A stretch of DNA of 64,000 nucleotides from an uncultured Pelagibacteraceae bacterium (GCA_902526595.1 CABZLO010000003.1:1-64000); one strand, 5' to 3'; shown: positions 48,967-59,622, counted from the stretch's first letter. Numbers and translations are program-made. The notes: a model not told the origin generated them from the letters alone.

Positions 48967-49835
48967 TGTTGAAAATCGGTTTTATTGGGACAGGTCTTAT
49001 GGGCTTACCAATGGCTAAAAATATATTAAAAGCAGGATATAATTTAAAAGCATTTAACAGATCTCAAAATAAAGCTGCTCCTTTAAAAGATCAGGGTGCA
49101 GAGATATCAAATTCAATTAAAGAAGCGGTGAGTGACAGCGATGTAGTCATTACGATGTTAACAGACGATATCGCCGTTGATGAGATCATGAGTAGTTCTG
49201 ACTTTTTGGAAGGATTAAAATCAGAAGCTACAGTAATTGATATGAGTTCTGTAAAACCATCAACAGCAACTAAACATGGAAATAATTTAAAATCAAAAAA
49301 TATAAATTATTTGGATGCACCTGTTTCAGGGGGAACTATAGGCGCAGAGGAAGCATCCTTAGCGATTATGGTTGGAGGTCTGCAAAATATTTTTGACAAA
49401 GCAAATGAAATTTTAAAGACAATGGGAAATCCTACATTAGTTGGTCCAATAGGTAGTGGCCAGATATCAAAACTTGCTAACCAAATTATTGTTGGTCTAA
49501 CAATAGGTGCAGTGGCGGAAGCAGTAACGTTATGTGAGAAAGCAGGCGCAGATCCTGTTAAAATGATTAGCGCTTTATCTGGAGGTTGGGCTGATAGTAA
49601 AATTTTACAAACTCATGGGAAAAGAATGATAGATAAGGATTTTAGTCCTAAAGGAAAAACTTCTACCCATTTAAAAGATATGAATAATATTTTGGATAGT
49701 GCAAATAGTTTTAATACACATTTACCTATTTCAAATCTGGTTAAAGAAATGTATAAAACTTTAGTTGAAAATGGTCATGGAAATAAAGATCACAGTTCAT
49801 TGTATATGGAAATTGAAAGGATGAATAAAAAATGA
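48966..49835 (+). CDS. NAD(P)-dependent oxidoreductase, tartronate-semialdehyde/3-hydroxyisobutyrate type
   Basis: IGFIGTGLMGLPMAKNIL, DAPVSGGTIGAEEASL. Confidence 0.9.
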   Translation: MLKIGFIGTGLMGLPMAKNILKAGYNLKAFNRSQNKAAPLKDQGAEISNSIKEAVSDSDVVITMLTDDIAVDEIMSSSDFLEGLKSEATVIDMSSVKPSTATKHGNNLKSKNINYLDAPVSGGTIGAEEASLAIMVGGLQNIFDKANEILKTMGNPTLVGPIGSGQISKLANQIIVGLTIGAVAEAVTLCEKAGADPVKMISALSGGWADSKILQTHGKRMIDKDFSPKGKTSTHLKDMNNILDSANSFNTHLPISNLVKEMYKTLVENGHGNKDHSSLYMEIERMNKK

Positions 49836-50575
49836 GCAAAAGATTAGAGGGTAAAAAAATCATAGTTACAGCAGCAGGACAAGGTATTGGAAAAGCTACT
49901 GCTATTGCGTTTCATAATGAAGGTGCACATGTCATTGCTACAGATTTAAATGATAAAACCTTAGCTGGTTTAAATAAAGAATTTCCTAATATTGTTGTAA
50001 AAACATTAGACTCAACAAACAATAGCGCAATTTTAGAGTTCACAAAATCTTTAGACAAAGTAGATGTTTTATTTAATGCTGTAGGATTTGTTCATCATGG
50101 AAGTATTCTTGATTGTGAAGAAAAAGATTGGGATTTTTCTAGTGATGTAAATGTAAAGTCCATGTATTTTATGTGCAAAGCTATATTACCATTAATGGTC
50201 AAACAAAATGGTGGAAGCATTATTAATGTTTCTTCTTGTGCTTCTAGTTTAAAAGGTTTTGTAAACAGGTTTGTCTATGGCACGACAAAAGGAGCTGTAA
50301 TTGGTTTAACCAAGTCTATTGCAGCCGATTTTGTTAAGCAAAATATAAGATGTAATTCGATAGCACCAGGCACAGTTTTTTCACCATCTTGGCAAGATAG
50401 GGTTAATCAAAGTCCAGATCCTGTTCAGGCTAAAAAAGATTTTATAGCACGACAACCTATGGGTAGATTAGGTACAGCTGAAGAAATAGCTGCAGTAGCT
50501 GTTTATTTAGCAAGTGATGATGCTACTTTTACGACGGGTACAACAATTTCTGTTGATGGTGGGATTTCAATATAA
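49832..50575 (+). CDS. SDR family oxidoreductase
   Basis: VTAAGQGIGKATAIAFH, YGTTKGAVIGLTKS, DGGISI. Confidence 0.92.
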   Translation: MSKRLEGKKIIVTAAGQGIGKATAIAFHNEGAHVIATDLNDKTLAGLNKEFPNIVVKTLDSTNNSAILEFTKSLDKVDVLFNAVGFVHHGSILDCEEKDWDFSSDVNVKSMYFMCKAILPLMVKQNGGSIINVSSCASSLKGFVNRFVYGTTKGAVIGLTKSIAADFVKQNIRCNSIAPGTVFSPSWQDRVNQSPDPVQAKKDFIARQPMGRLGTAEEIAAVAVYLASDDATFTTGTTISVDGGISI

Positions 50576-50597
50576 TTAAATAACAAAAAGGAGAATT

Positions 50598-51440
50598 ATG
50601 AAATTATTAAGAGTAGGACAAAAGGGAAAAGAAAAGCCCGCCGCTTTAGATAAAGATGGTAAAATTAGAGATATAAGTTCGCACATAAAAGATTTAAATC
50701 CTCATCATTTAAATTTTGATACAATTTCTAAACTACAAGGTGCAGACCTATCATCACTTCCTGAAATATCTGGCAGTGAGAGGATTGGCTCATGTATAAC
50801 TAATCCAGGGAAATTTATAGCAATAGGACTTAATTTTTCTGACCATGCTGCAGAAACTGGAGCTGAAGCACCATCTGAACCAATAGTGTTTATGAAAGCT
50901 ACTAGCTGTATCAATGGTCCTAACGATGATATTGAAATTGTATCAGGGTCAAAAAAACTTGATTGGGAAGTCGAATTAGGAATAGTTATTGGAAAAGAGA
51001 CAAAACATATATCTGAAAATCAATCTCAAGATCATATTTTAGGTTATTGTTTAGTAAATGATATAAGTGAACGAGAATGGCAAATAGAAAAAATGGGTCA
51101 ATGGGTTAAAGGAAAATCTCATGACACTTATGGACCAATTGGACCATACTTAGTAACTAAAGATGAAATTTCAGACGTAAATAATTTAAAAATGAGCTTA
51201 GATGTCAATGGGAATAAAATGCAAAGAGGAAATACGAATACCATGATATTTAATGTTGATCATATTGTGTCTTATTTAAGTAAGTACATGTCTTTACAAA
51301 CTGGTGATATCATAACAACCGGAACTCCTCCTGGAGTAGGTATGGGAATGAAGCCCCAACAGTTTTTAAAAGCAGGTGATACTATGAAATTATCTGTTGA
51401 AAACTTAGGTGAGCAAAACTCCAAAGTTGTTAATCTTTAA
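50598..51440 (+). CDS. Fumarylacetoacetate hydrolase family protein
   Basis: IGLNFSDHAAETGAEAPSEPIVFMKATSCINGPNDDIEI, WEVELGIVIGK. Confidence 0.92.
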   Translation: MKLLRVGQKGKEKPAALDKDGKIRDISSHIKDLNPHHLNFDTISKLQGADLSSLPEISGSERIGSCITNPGKFIAIGLNFSDHAAETGAEAPSEPIVFMKATSCINGPNDDIEIVSGSKKLDWEVELGIVIGKETKHISENQSQDHILGYCLVNDISEREWQIEKMGQWVKGKSHDTYGPIGPYLVTKDEISDVNNLKMSLDVNGNKMQRGNTNTMIFNVDHIVSYLSKYMSLQTGDIITTGTPPGVGMGMKPQQFLKAGDTMKLSVENLGEQNSKVVNL

Positions 51441-51446
51441 ATAATT

Positions 51447-52626
51447 GTGAAAATAACTTCTGTTAAAAGTCATGTGCTCAGATATGAGTTAGATAAAGAA
51501 CTTGGATATTCTCAACAATATTATAAGCATAGAACTGCTCACATTGTAGAAGTTAACACTGATGAAGGTATAACAGGGTGGGGAGAGTGCTTTGGACCAG
51601 GAAATATTGCACTAGCAAATAAATATATTATTGAAAAAGTAATACAGCCTTTAATTATTGGAGAAGATCCATTAAATAAAGAGTATATTTGGCATAAGGT
51701 ATACAATCTTTTAAGAGATAGTGGTCAAAAAGGAATGCCGATACAGGCACTATCTGGTGTAGATATTGCCTTGTGGGATATTCTTGGAAAAAAAAACTAA
51801 AGCACCTCTTTATCAGCTTATAGGAGGAAAATGTAATGAAAATATTCCAGTTTATGGTTATGGCATGATGTTACAAAAAAAAACAACAGAAGAATTAATC
51901 GATTTATTTAAAGAGGAAGCGAAAGAAATTAAGTCTAAAAATTTTAAGGCTATGAAAATGAAAATAGGTATAGGTGCTAAGGAGGATTTGAAATTAGTGC
52001 AAGCCGTTAGAGAAAGTATAGGCAAAGATTTCAAGTTAATGGTAGATGCCAACCACGCATATAGCTTAAAAGATGCAATTTATGTAGGAAAAGGCCTAGA
52101 TGAGCTGGATATATTTTGGTTTGAGGAGCCAGTTGCACCTGAGGATTATGAAGGGTATAGACAATTAAGAAGCAAAATTTCTACGAGTATTGCAGGTGGC
52201 GAGGCTGAATTTACGAAATATGGTTGGAATAAATTAATCTCAAACAACTGTATAGATATTGCTCAGCCAGAAGTTTGTGGTTTAGGGGGAATTACTGAGT
52301 ATTTAAAAGTTGCTGCACTAGCTCAAGCAAACTTTATTCCTGTTATAAATCATGTTTGGGGATCAGCTATCAGTATAGCTGTTAATTTACATTTATTAAC
52401 ATCACAACCAGATATACCAGGTGGATTATTTCCATCAAAATCTATGTTAGAATTTGATACAACAGAAAAAAATATTTTTATTACAGATCTTACAGATGAA
52501 GATTTTTCGATTCTAGACCAGGTAAAGAAAAATAATGGGTTTACCTCAGTTTCAGATCGTGTTGGTATAGGTATCAATCCTAATAAAGACTTTATCAAGG
52601 AATTTGAAGTAGATGAAAAAAATTAA
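51447..52626 (+). pseudogene. Mandelate racemase/muconate-lactonizing (enolase superfamily) sugar-acid dehydratase, split into two ORFs by a +1 nt indel
   Basis: ORF 51447..51800 ends ...DIALWDILGKKN*; removing one A from the A9 run at 51788-51796 gives DILGKKTKAPLYQLIGGK, continuous with ORF 51766..52626. Confidence 0.85.
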
Positions 52627-53524
52627 AACTTTGGAACCAAGAGTTATTTGGAATAGTAAATGTAAGTTAGGCGAAGGAACATTATGGGTTAAAGAACATA
52701 ACTCGATATATTTTGTTGATATAAAAAAAAAGAAAATCTGTATCTTAAATATTAAGAATAATAAAAAAAAACAAATCAAAGTAAATAAAGAAATTGGCTT
52801 TTTAGCGCATATAAAAAAAAATATATTTATTTTAGGATTACAAGGGGAAATTAGAATTCAAAATTTAAAATCTAAAAAAATTATTAAATCAATATTAATT
52901 GAACCAAAAATTAAATTAAACAGAATTAATGACGGTAAAACAGATCCAGCTGGAAATTTATGGTTTGGCACTATGGATAACCTTGAGAGAAAAATTGAAA
53001 AAGGATCGTTATATAAGTTAGATAAAAACTTATCATTAACTAAAATTGATAAAAATTATAGGATTACAAATGGTCCAGCTTTTATAGATAAGTTAAATTT
53101 TTATCATACAGATAGTTCTAAGAGAAAAATTTATAAAATAAAAATAAATAAAAATAATAAAATTTTAGATAAAAAAATTTTTAAAAAATTTTCAAATAAA
53201 GTTGGGGTTCCAGATGGTATGACTTTAGATAATAATAAAAATTTATGGGTAGCTCATTATCATGGTGCCTGTATTTCAGTATTTAACAATAAAGGAAAAT
53301 TAATTCATAGAATTCAATTTCAAGCCAAAAACATCACTAATTGCACATTTGGTGGAACAAATAATAATCAACTATTTGTGACATCAGCAACCAAAGGGAT
53401 GAACAGTGCAGATTTGCGAAAATTTAGATACTCTGGTTCTTTATTTAGTGTAAAAACAAACTGTAAGGGATTTTTACAAAAAAAATTTATTTTAGCAGAT
53501 GAAAAAAAGAGATCTTTACTATGA
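52613..53524 (+). CDS. SMP-30/gluconolactonase family protein
   Basis: LGEGTLWVKEHNSIYFVDIKKK, NDGKTDPAGNLWFGTM, GVPDGMTLDNNKNLWVAHYHG. Confidence 0.92.
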   Translation: MKKIKTLEPRVIWNSKCKLGEGTLWVKEHNSIYFVDIKKKKICILNIKNNKKKQIKVNKEIGFLAHIKKNIFILGLQGEIRIQNLKSKKIIKSILIEPKIKLNRINDGKTDPAGNLWFGTMDNLERKIEKGSLYKLDKNLSLTKIDKNYRITNGPAFIDKLNFYHTDSSKRKIYKIKINKNNKILDKKIFKKFSNKVGVPDGMTLDNNKNLWVAHYHGACISVFNNKGKLIHRIQFQAKNITNCTFGGTNNNQLFVTSATKGMNSADLRKFRYSGSLFSVKTNCKGFLQKKFILADEKKRSLL

Positions 53525-56183
53525 AAGAATACCAACAAAGTTACTCAAGGAAGATATCCGTTATTTAGGAACAGCACTTGGTGAAGTCATCAAAGATCAA
53601 GAGGGTATAAAGTTTTTTAATTTAGTTGAGAAAGTAAGAAAGCTATCAAAAGCTAATAAAATCAATATTAAAAACAACAATTCATTTAAAAAATTAGTTA
53701 AAACTATAAAAAATATTAACCCTAAAGATACTTTCAGATTAACAAGAGCATTTAGTCATTTAATAAATTTCATAAATTTAGCAGAGTCCATAGATACTGC
53801 TAGAAACTTAGATGAATATGAAACAAAAAGAAAAAATTTAAAATACAATATATTTATAGAGGAAATATTTAAAAATCTTTTTAAAAATAAGAAAATACGA
53901 AATAGTAAAATCTATAATCTTGCAAAGAGTTTAGATATTGGAATAGTTCTAACAGCTCATCCTACAGAGGTGAAAAGAAGAACTTTAATTCAAAAATATC
54001 GCAAAATTATTGAAATTTTAGAGCAGAGAGATCTTTTCAAATCTTATCCCTCAAAAATTAAAATATTAGATAAACAATTGCGAGATGAATTTTCAATTAT
54101 TTGGAACACAGATGATCTTAAAAGAACAAAACCGACCCCCTTTGATGAGGCAAGGTGGGGTCTAGCAATTATAGAGGATAGTCTTTGGGACACAATTCCA
54201 AAAGTATATAGAAGATTGAATTCTATTTTTGTTAAAAATATGAAAAAAGGATTACCAAAAAATTTTAATCCCATTCAATTTGGGTCATGGATGGGTGGTG
54301 ATAGAGATGGAAATCCAAATGTAACATCTCAAGTTACCAAACAAGTGATTTTATTATCAAGATGGGAAGCTGCAAAACTTTACGAAAAAACGTTGACTAA
54401 AATTATAAGATCTTACTCCATGAAAAAATGTTCAAAAAAAATATCTAATCAAGTAGGAAAGTCTTTCGAACCTTATCGTGTCTTTTTAAGACCCCTAAGA
54501 GACAAAATAAGGTTGACACATAGATCTATTGAACAATACTTAATTGACAAAAAACCTTTGAACCAAAAAAATTTATTAAGATCCACTGAGGAAATCTTAA
54601 AGCCTTTAAGAGTTGTAAGGGAGTCGTTAGAGCAAAATCAAAATGAAAATATTGCTAGTGGAGATTTGTTAGATCTTATGAGAAGAGCAAAGTGTTTTGG
54701 TATAAATCTAGCTAAATTAGATATTAGACAAGAATCTTCGAGACATACTCAATTAATCGCTGAGTTAGTTAAAAAAAAATTCAATGGAAATTATTATAAA
54801 TTTTCTGAGGATGAAAAAATTAATTTCTTAAAATCTAAATTACTTTCAAAAAAAAATTGTATAAACAATTTTAAATTTTCTAATAAAGAAAATAATGAAG
54901 TTTGGTCCACATTTAAAATACTTGCTGACGAACCTTCTGAATGTTTAGGTGCCTATGTGATTTCAATGACCACTTCTGTATCTGATATTTTAGCAGTTTC
55001 ATTTCTTCAAAAAGAAGCAAAAATAAAGCATAAATTAAGAGTTGTTCCGTTGTTTGAAACGTTAGATGATTTAGTCAATGCAAGTGAAATAATCAAAAAT
55101 TTGTTTTCAAAAAAATGGTACAGAAAATTAATAAATAATAAACAAGAAATAATGATAGGTTACTCTGACTCTAGCAAAGATGCAGGTAAAATATGTGCAA
55201 GTTGGCATCAATATAAAGCGCAGGAGCAGATTGTTAAATTAGCAAAAAAATATAGCGTTAATGCGAGTTTTTTTCATGGAAGAGGAGGTTCGCCAGGAAG
55301 AGGTGGAGGACCAATTCAAGCAACCCTAAGATCTCAACCACCAAACTCTGTAAATGGAAAAATAAGAATTACAGACCAAGGTGAAGTTATTCAGCAAAAA
55401 TATGGTTATGAACCAATTGCTGAATATAATTTGTGTAGTTACATCGGGGCAGTAACTGAGGCAACATTAAATCCACCACCAACACCAAAACTTGATTGGA
55501 GGTCACTAATTGAAAAAATGTCAGATATTTCAAAAAGTTCATATAGAAAAAATATCAATCAAAGTTCAGAATTTATAAAATATTTTAAAAATGTCACACC
55601 CCATCAAGCGCTTGGTAAATTATCTATTGGATCCAGACCATCAAAAAGAAAGAATTTAGATAATATTAAAAGTTTACGAGCTATACCTTGGGTATTCGCA
55701 TGGACACAGATTAGATTAATGTTACCTGCGTGGTTAGGTAGCGCTGAAGCTTTAAGATATGCTTATATAAAAAAGTTTAGAAGGACTTTAATAGATATGG
55801 AAAAAAATTGGCCCTTTTTCAATTCAATGTTAGATATACTTGATATGGTAATTACAAAAGCTGATCCAGAAATTTCAAAAATTTATGAGAAATATTTAGC
55901 AGATGAAAAACTAAAAAGAGTTGGAAAAAAACTTAGATTTCAATTTGAAGTAATAAAAAAATTAAATAAAAAAATTACTACAAAAGAAATTTTATTAACA
56001 CGAAAACAATCTAGAACATTAATAATTGTGAGAAATATATATTCAGAAGTACTAAATATCATACAGCCCATTGTGATCCACAAGCTTAAAAAAAATAAAA
56101 AAATATCTGATAAAAAAGATTTAAACGATGCACTTTTAACTTCAATTGCAGGTATATCTGCAGCCATGAAAAATACTGGGTAA
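53499..56183 (+). CDS. ppc: Phosphoenolpyruvate carboxylase
   Basis: LTAHPTEVKRRTL, GSWMGGDRDGNPNVT, FHGRGGSPGRGGGP. Confidence 0.97.
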   Translation: MKKRDLYYERIPTKLLKEDIRYLGTALGEVIKDQEGIKFFNLVEKVRKLSKANKINIKNNNSFKKLVKTIKNINPKDTFRLTRAFSHLINFINLAESIDTARNLDEYETKRKNLKYNIFIEEIFKNLFKNKKIRNSKIYNLAKSLDIGIVLTAHPTEVKRRTLIQKYRKIIEILEQRDLFKSYPSKIKILDKQLRDEFSIIWNTDDLKRTKPTPFDEARWGLAIIEDSLWDTIPKVYRRLNSIFVKNMKKGLPKNFNPIQFGSWMGGDRDGNPNVTSQVTKQVILLSRWEAAKLYEKTLTKIIRSYSMKKCSKKISNQVGKSFEPYRVFLRPLRDKIRLTHRSIEQYLIDKKPLNQKNLLRSTEEILKPLRVVRESLEQNQNENIASGDLLDLMRRAKCFGINLAKLDIRQESSRHTQLIAELVKKKFNGNYYKFSEDEKINFLKSKLLSKKNCINNFKFSNKENNEVWSTFKILADEPSECLGAYVISMTTSVSDILAVSFLQKEAKIKHKLRVVPLFETLDDLVNASEIIKNLFSKKWYRKLINNKQEIMIGYSDSSKDAGKICASWHQYKAQEQIVKLAKKYSVNASFFHGRGGSPGRGGGPIQATLRSQPPNSVNGKIRITDQGEVIQQKYGYEPIAEYNLCSYIGAVTEATLNPPPTPKLDWRSLIEKMSDISKSSYRKNINQSSEFIKYFKNVTPHQALGKLSIGSRPSKRKNLDNIKSLRAIPWVFAWTQIRLMLPAWLGSAEALRYAYIKKFRRTLIDMEKNWPFFNSMLDILDMVITKADPEISKIYEKYLADEKLKRVGKKLRFQFEVIKKLNKKITTKEILLTRKQSRTLIIVRNIYSEVLNIIQPIVIHKLKKNKKISDKKDLNDALLTSIAGISAAMKNTG

Positions 56184-56890
56184 TGTTTGAGTTTTTAATT
56201 GCTTTTGGTGCAGGATTAATAAGTTTTTTATCACCTTGTGTGTTACCTTTAATTCCAGGATATGTTTCTTATATTTCGGGCCAATCACTTCAAGAAATAT
56301 TAGAGTCAAAAAAAACAAATTTCTTTCCTCTTGTCTTATTTTGTTTAGGGTTTTCAACTGTATTTGTGTTATTAGGTGCTTCGGCATCTTTTTTAGGGCA
56401 AGCACTTTTACAAAACTCTGAAGTTCTAAGAGTTATTGCAGGAATAATTATTGTAATATTTTCATTTCAGTTACTAGGTATCATTAATATTTCTTATCTA
56501 AATTTTGAAAAAAGATTTGATGCAAAAGAGTCTAGAAATATTTTGTTTCCATATGTAATTGGTCTTGCATTTGGTTTTGGGTGGACTCCTTGTATTGGAC
56601 CTATTTTAGGCTCTATCTTAGCTTTAGCCTCTATTGAAGAAACATTATCAAGAGCAATAATATTATTGATATCTTACTCTTTAGGTCTTGCTATACCTTT
56701 TGTATTGTCAGGATATTTAATTCAAAGATTTTTATTATTTTCTAAAAATTTTAGAAAAAACATAAATTTAATCTCAAAAATAGGTGGAATAACTCTTTTA
56801 GTTACAGGTATTTTAATTTTAACTAATCAATTACAGGCAATTGGTTTTTATATAATTAAAGTTTTTCCTTTTATGCAAAATTTCGGCTAA
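56183..56890 (+). CDS. ccdA: Cytochrome c biogenesis protein CcdA
   Basis: GLISFLSPCVLPLIPGYVSYISG, FGWTPCIGPILGSIL. Confidence 0.95.
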   Translation: MFEFLIAFGAGLISFLSPCVLPLIPGYVSYISGQSLQEILESKKTNFFPLVLFCLGFSTVFVLLGASASFLGQALLQNSEVLRVIAGIIIVIFSFQLLGIINISYLNFEKRFDAKESRNILFPYVIGLAFGFGWTPCIGPILGSILALASIEETLSRAIILLISYSLGLAIPFVLSGYLIQRFLLFSKNFRKNINLISKIGGITLLVTGILILTNQLQAIGFYIIKVFPFMQNFG

Positions 56891-56899
56891 AAAGAAGAG

Positions 56900-57487
56900 A
56901 TGAAAATCTATCAAATAGACTCAAGTGCTAGAAAAAAAGGCTCAACCTCAAGAGCTTTAGCCAAAAAATTATTAGATAAAATAAAGAAGCCTGGAGATGA
57001 AGTCTTATATAGAGATTTAGATCAAGAAATGCTTTTTGTAAGTGGGCTTACTGAGTCAGGGATGAAAATTGATGAAAAAGATCAAACTGAACATCATAAA
57101 AAAATGTTCGAATTATCAGATCAACTTGTAAAAGAACTTAAGGAAAGTGATATAATTATTATTTCAGCCCCAATTTATAATTACGGTCCACCAGCTACAT
57201 TAAAAGCTTGGTCAGACCTAGCAGCTAGAATTGGAGAAACTTTTAAGTTTAAACCCAATGGAAGAAGAGAAGGACTACTAAAAAATAAACAAGCTTATTT
57301 AGTAATCACCTCAGGTGGCACAAAACTTAACAGTGCTGAAGATTTTTTAACTCCATGGCTAAAATTTATTTTAAATTTTTTTGGAATAGAGAAGGTAGAA
57401 GTAATCAGTGCTGATCAAATGGCTCTTGATTATGATAAATCGATTAAAGCTGCAGAGGCTCAAATTGAGAGTTTATTCAAAAATTGA
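56900..57487 (+). CDS. FMN-dependent NADH-azoreductase-like flavodoxin-fold protein
   Basis: DSSARKKGSTSRALAKKL, ISAPIYNYGPPATLKAWSD. Confidence 0.88.
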   Translation: MKIYQIDSSARKKGSTSRALAKKLLDKIKKPGDEVLYRDLDQEMLFVSGLTESGMKIDEKDQTEHHKKMFELSDQLVKELKESDIIIISAPIYNYGPPATLKAWSDLAARIGETFKFKPNGRREGLLKNKQAYLVITSGGTKLNSAEDFLTPWLKFILNFFGIEKVEVISADQMALDYDKSIKAAEAQIESLFKN

Positions 57488-57545
57488 AAGATATAAATTT
57501 AAAAATTAACTTTAACCAAAATTAATTTGATAGTAAGAGTTCTTT

Positions 57546-58349
57546 GTGAATTATTTAGATAAAAAAAAATACAAAATATTTGCTAATTTTTTAAATCAAT
57601 TAGCAAAAGATCTTACTAATTTTTATTATTCTAAATTAAATAGAACTTTTAAAGTTTCAAATAAACTAAAAGGAAAAGGCTACGACCCTGTAACAACATC
57701 AGACAAAGCTTTTGAAAAATTCATAAGATCAAAAATAAAAAAAAAATTTCCAAATCACCAAGTAATAGGAGAAGAGTTTGGACATAAAAAATCAAAAAGT
57801 GAATTTACATGGGTAATTGATCCTATAGATGGAACAAGATCATTTGTAATAGGAAATCCTACTTGGAGTAATCTAATTTCTTTAAATTATAAAGGTTCTC
57901 CAGTTTTAGGATTAGCTAATTTTCCGGTTTTAAAAAAATATTATTTAAATTACTCTGATAAATTAGCGTACGTTGTAGAAAATGGAAAAAAAAGAAAAAT
58001 TCATGTAAATAAAAAAGCTACTTTTAAAAATGTTAGAGTGTCTGCAGCATTTCATGGATCTTTATCTCTTAATAAACAAAAAAAAATTCCCCAAATTTTA
58101 AAATTAATGCAATTTCCCTGCAGTGATGCCTTAAGTTATTCACATTTGGCTGAAGGCAGACTAGATATTGTTATTCAATGCTCTAATAAAATTTGGGATA
58201 TTCATCCTTTAATACCAGTCATTAAAGCTGCAGGCGGATACTTAAATACTTGGAATAATAAAGACGCAATTAAAGGTGGCAACATTTTAGTTTCTTCAAA
58301 TAAAACTATTCATCAAAAATTTTTAAAATTACTAAAACCTGTTAGTTAA
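57546..58349 (+). CDS. Inositol monophosphatase family (histidinol-phosphatase HisN-like)
   Basis: GEEFG, WVIDPIDGTRSFV, IWDIHPLIPVIKAAGG. Confidence 0.88.
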   Translation: MNYLDKKKYKIFANFLNQLAKDLTNFYYSKLNRTFKVSNKLKGKGYDPVTTSDKAFEKFIRSKIKKKFPNHQVIGEEFGHKKSKSEFTWVIDPIDGTRSFVIGNPTWSNLISLNYKGSPVLGLANFPVLKKYYLNYSDKLAYVVENGKKRKIHVNKKATFKNVRVSAAFHGSLSLNKQKKIPQILKLMQFPCSDALSYSHLAEGRLDIVIQCSNKIWDIHPLIPVIKAAGGYLNTWNNKDAIKGGNILVSSNKTIHQKFLKLLKPVS

Positions 58350-58364
58350 TAATTTTAATTAATT

Positions 58365-58718
58365 ATGAATTTAGAGTATATTTTTAAAATATTACATAAA
58401 GAAGAATGGACTAAAGCAAAAAATAGTGGTGTTTATTCTGGTTCATCAAAGGATTTAGAGGATGGATATATTCACTTTTCTGAGGAGGATCAAGTTTTAG
58501 AAACTTTAAAAAAATACTTCTTTAAACAGAATGATTTAATCTTATTAAAAGTACATACCTTACATCTTGATCATTTGCTTTGGGAGCAAGCCTCTAATGG
58601 TGATATGTATCCTCATTTATACTCGCCTCTTGATATAAAAAATGTGAAAGATGAATTTGAATTAAACTTGAATGAAAATGGAATTCATCAATTACCAGAT
58701 AATTTTAGAAACAATTAG
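58365..58718 (+). CDS. DUF952 family protein
   Basis: DGYIHFSEEDQV.., HLYSPLDIKNV. Confidence 0.85.
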   Translation: MNLEYIFKILHKEEWTKAKNSGVYSGSSKDLEDGYIHFSEEDQVLETLKKYFFKQNDLILLKVHTLHLDHLLWEQASNGDMYPHLYSPLDIKNVKDEFELNLNENGIHQLPDNFRNN

Positions 58719-58724
58719 TGTTTA

Positions 58725-59060
58725 TTAACTTATTCTCCCCAAATAATTGACCATCACTACACCAATTATAATTAATATTATTCCAATTATCCCATAGATA
58801 TTTGGAATTTGGTTAAATTTAAGTACAGCAAATAGAACAACCCCTGTTACAGTTAATCCACTATAAGTCGAGTAAGCAAATCCGACTGGAAGAGCCGACA
58901 TTGCTTTTGCTATTGAAAACATAGTAATACACATAAATAATATACATAAGAAAGATGGAGTAAATTTTGTAAAACCATCTGAAATCTTGGCCAAACTATT
59001 TGATGCTATTCCAAATATAATCCCATTTGCTAAAAATAAATATCCTAAAAAAGGTTTCAT
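58725..59060 (-). CDS. SMR-family (EmrE-like) transporter subunit
   Basis: 4 TM; FLANGIIFGIASNSLAK, MSALPVGFAYSTYSGLTVTG. Confidence 0.85.
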   Translation of the reverse strand: MKPFLGYLFLANGIIFGIASNSLAKISDGFTKFTPSFLCILFMCITMFSIAKAMSALPVGFAYSTYSGLTVTGVVLFAVLKFNQIPNIYGIIGIILIIIGVVMVNYLGRIS

Positions 59061-59062
59061 AA

Positions 59063-59287
59063 TTACTTTATAGTAATTTTATCAATTAGAGATCTTATCA
59101 TTGGTGCTATTAAAATAGCAGCTATTAGAGCAACAGGAAAAGCAAACATCCAAGAATAAAACCACCTTCCAAAAAATCCATCTGTGAAACTTGTATTAAC
59201 AGCTACAACAACACCACTCATAATTAAACTCATTCCAAAAGACATCAAGAAAATAAAAACAAATTGTGCATATTTTTTTTTAATCAT
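59063..59287 (-). CDS. DUF2798-like membrane protein
   Basis: MSFGMSLIMSGVV.. WFYSWMFAFPVALIAAILIAP. Confidence 0.75.
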   Translation of the reverse strand: MIKKKYAQFVFIFLMSFGMSLIMSGVVVAVNTSFTDGFFGRWFYSWMFAFPVALIAAILIAPMIRSLIDKITIK

Positions 59288-59289
59288 AT

Positions 59290-59622
59290 TTAATTATTTC
59301 CTAACAAGTTAACCATTAACACTCCAATGATTATAAGAGCTAATCCAATTAACGAATATAAATTTGGTATTTGATTAAATCTAATGACACCAACAATCAC
59401 AGTTGCTATGATTGTTAATCCTGCAAATGACGCATAGGTTATCCCCATTGGTATATTTTTCATTACCAATGAAAGTGCATACATACATAGAACTATAGTA
59501 ATTGCAGTAATGATACTTGGAAAGAGAAGGGTAAATCCCTCAGCACTTTTTGCAAAACTATTAGAAGTAACACCTAGGAAAACAGCAATTCCTAAAAAAA
59601 GGTAAGAAGTAGCGAGACTCAT
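59290..59622 (-). CDS. SMR-family (EmrE-like) transporter subunit
   Basis: 4 TM; YLFLGIAVFLGVTSNSFAK, MKNIPMGITYASFAGLTII. Confidence 0.85.
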   Translation of the reverse strand: MSLATSYLFLGIAVFLGVTSNSFAKSAEGFTLLFPSIITAITIVLCMYALSLVMKNIPMGITYASFAGLTIIATVIVGVIRFNQIPNLYSLIGLALIIIGVLMVNLLGNN

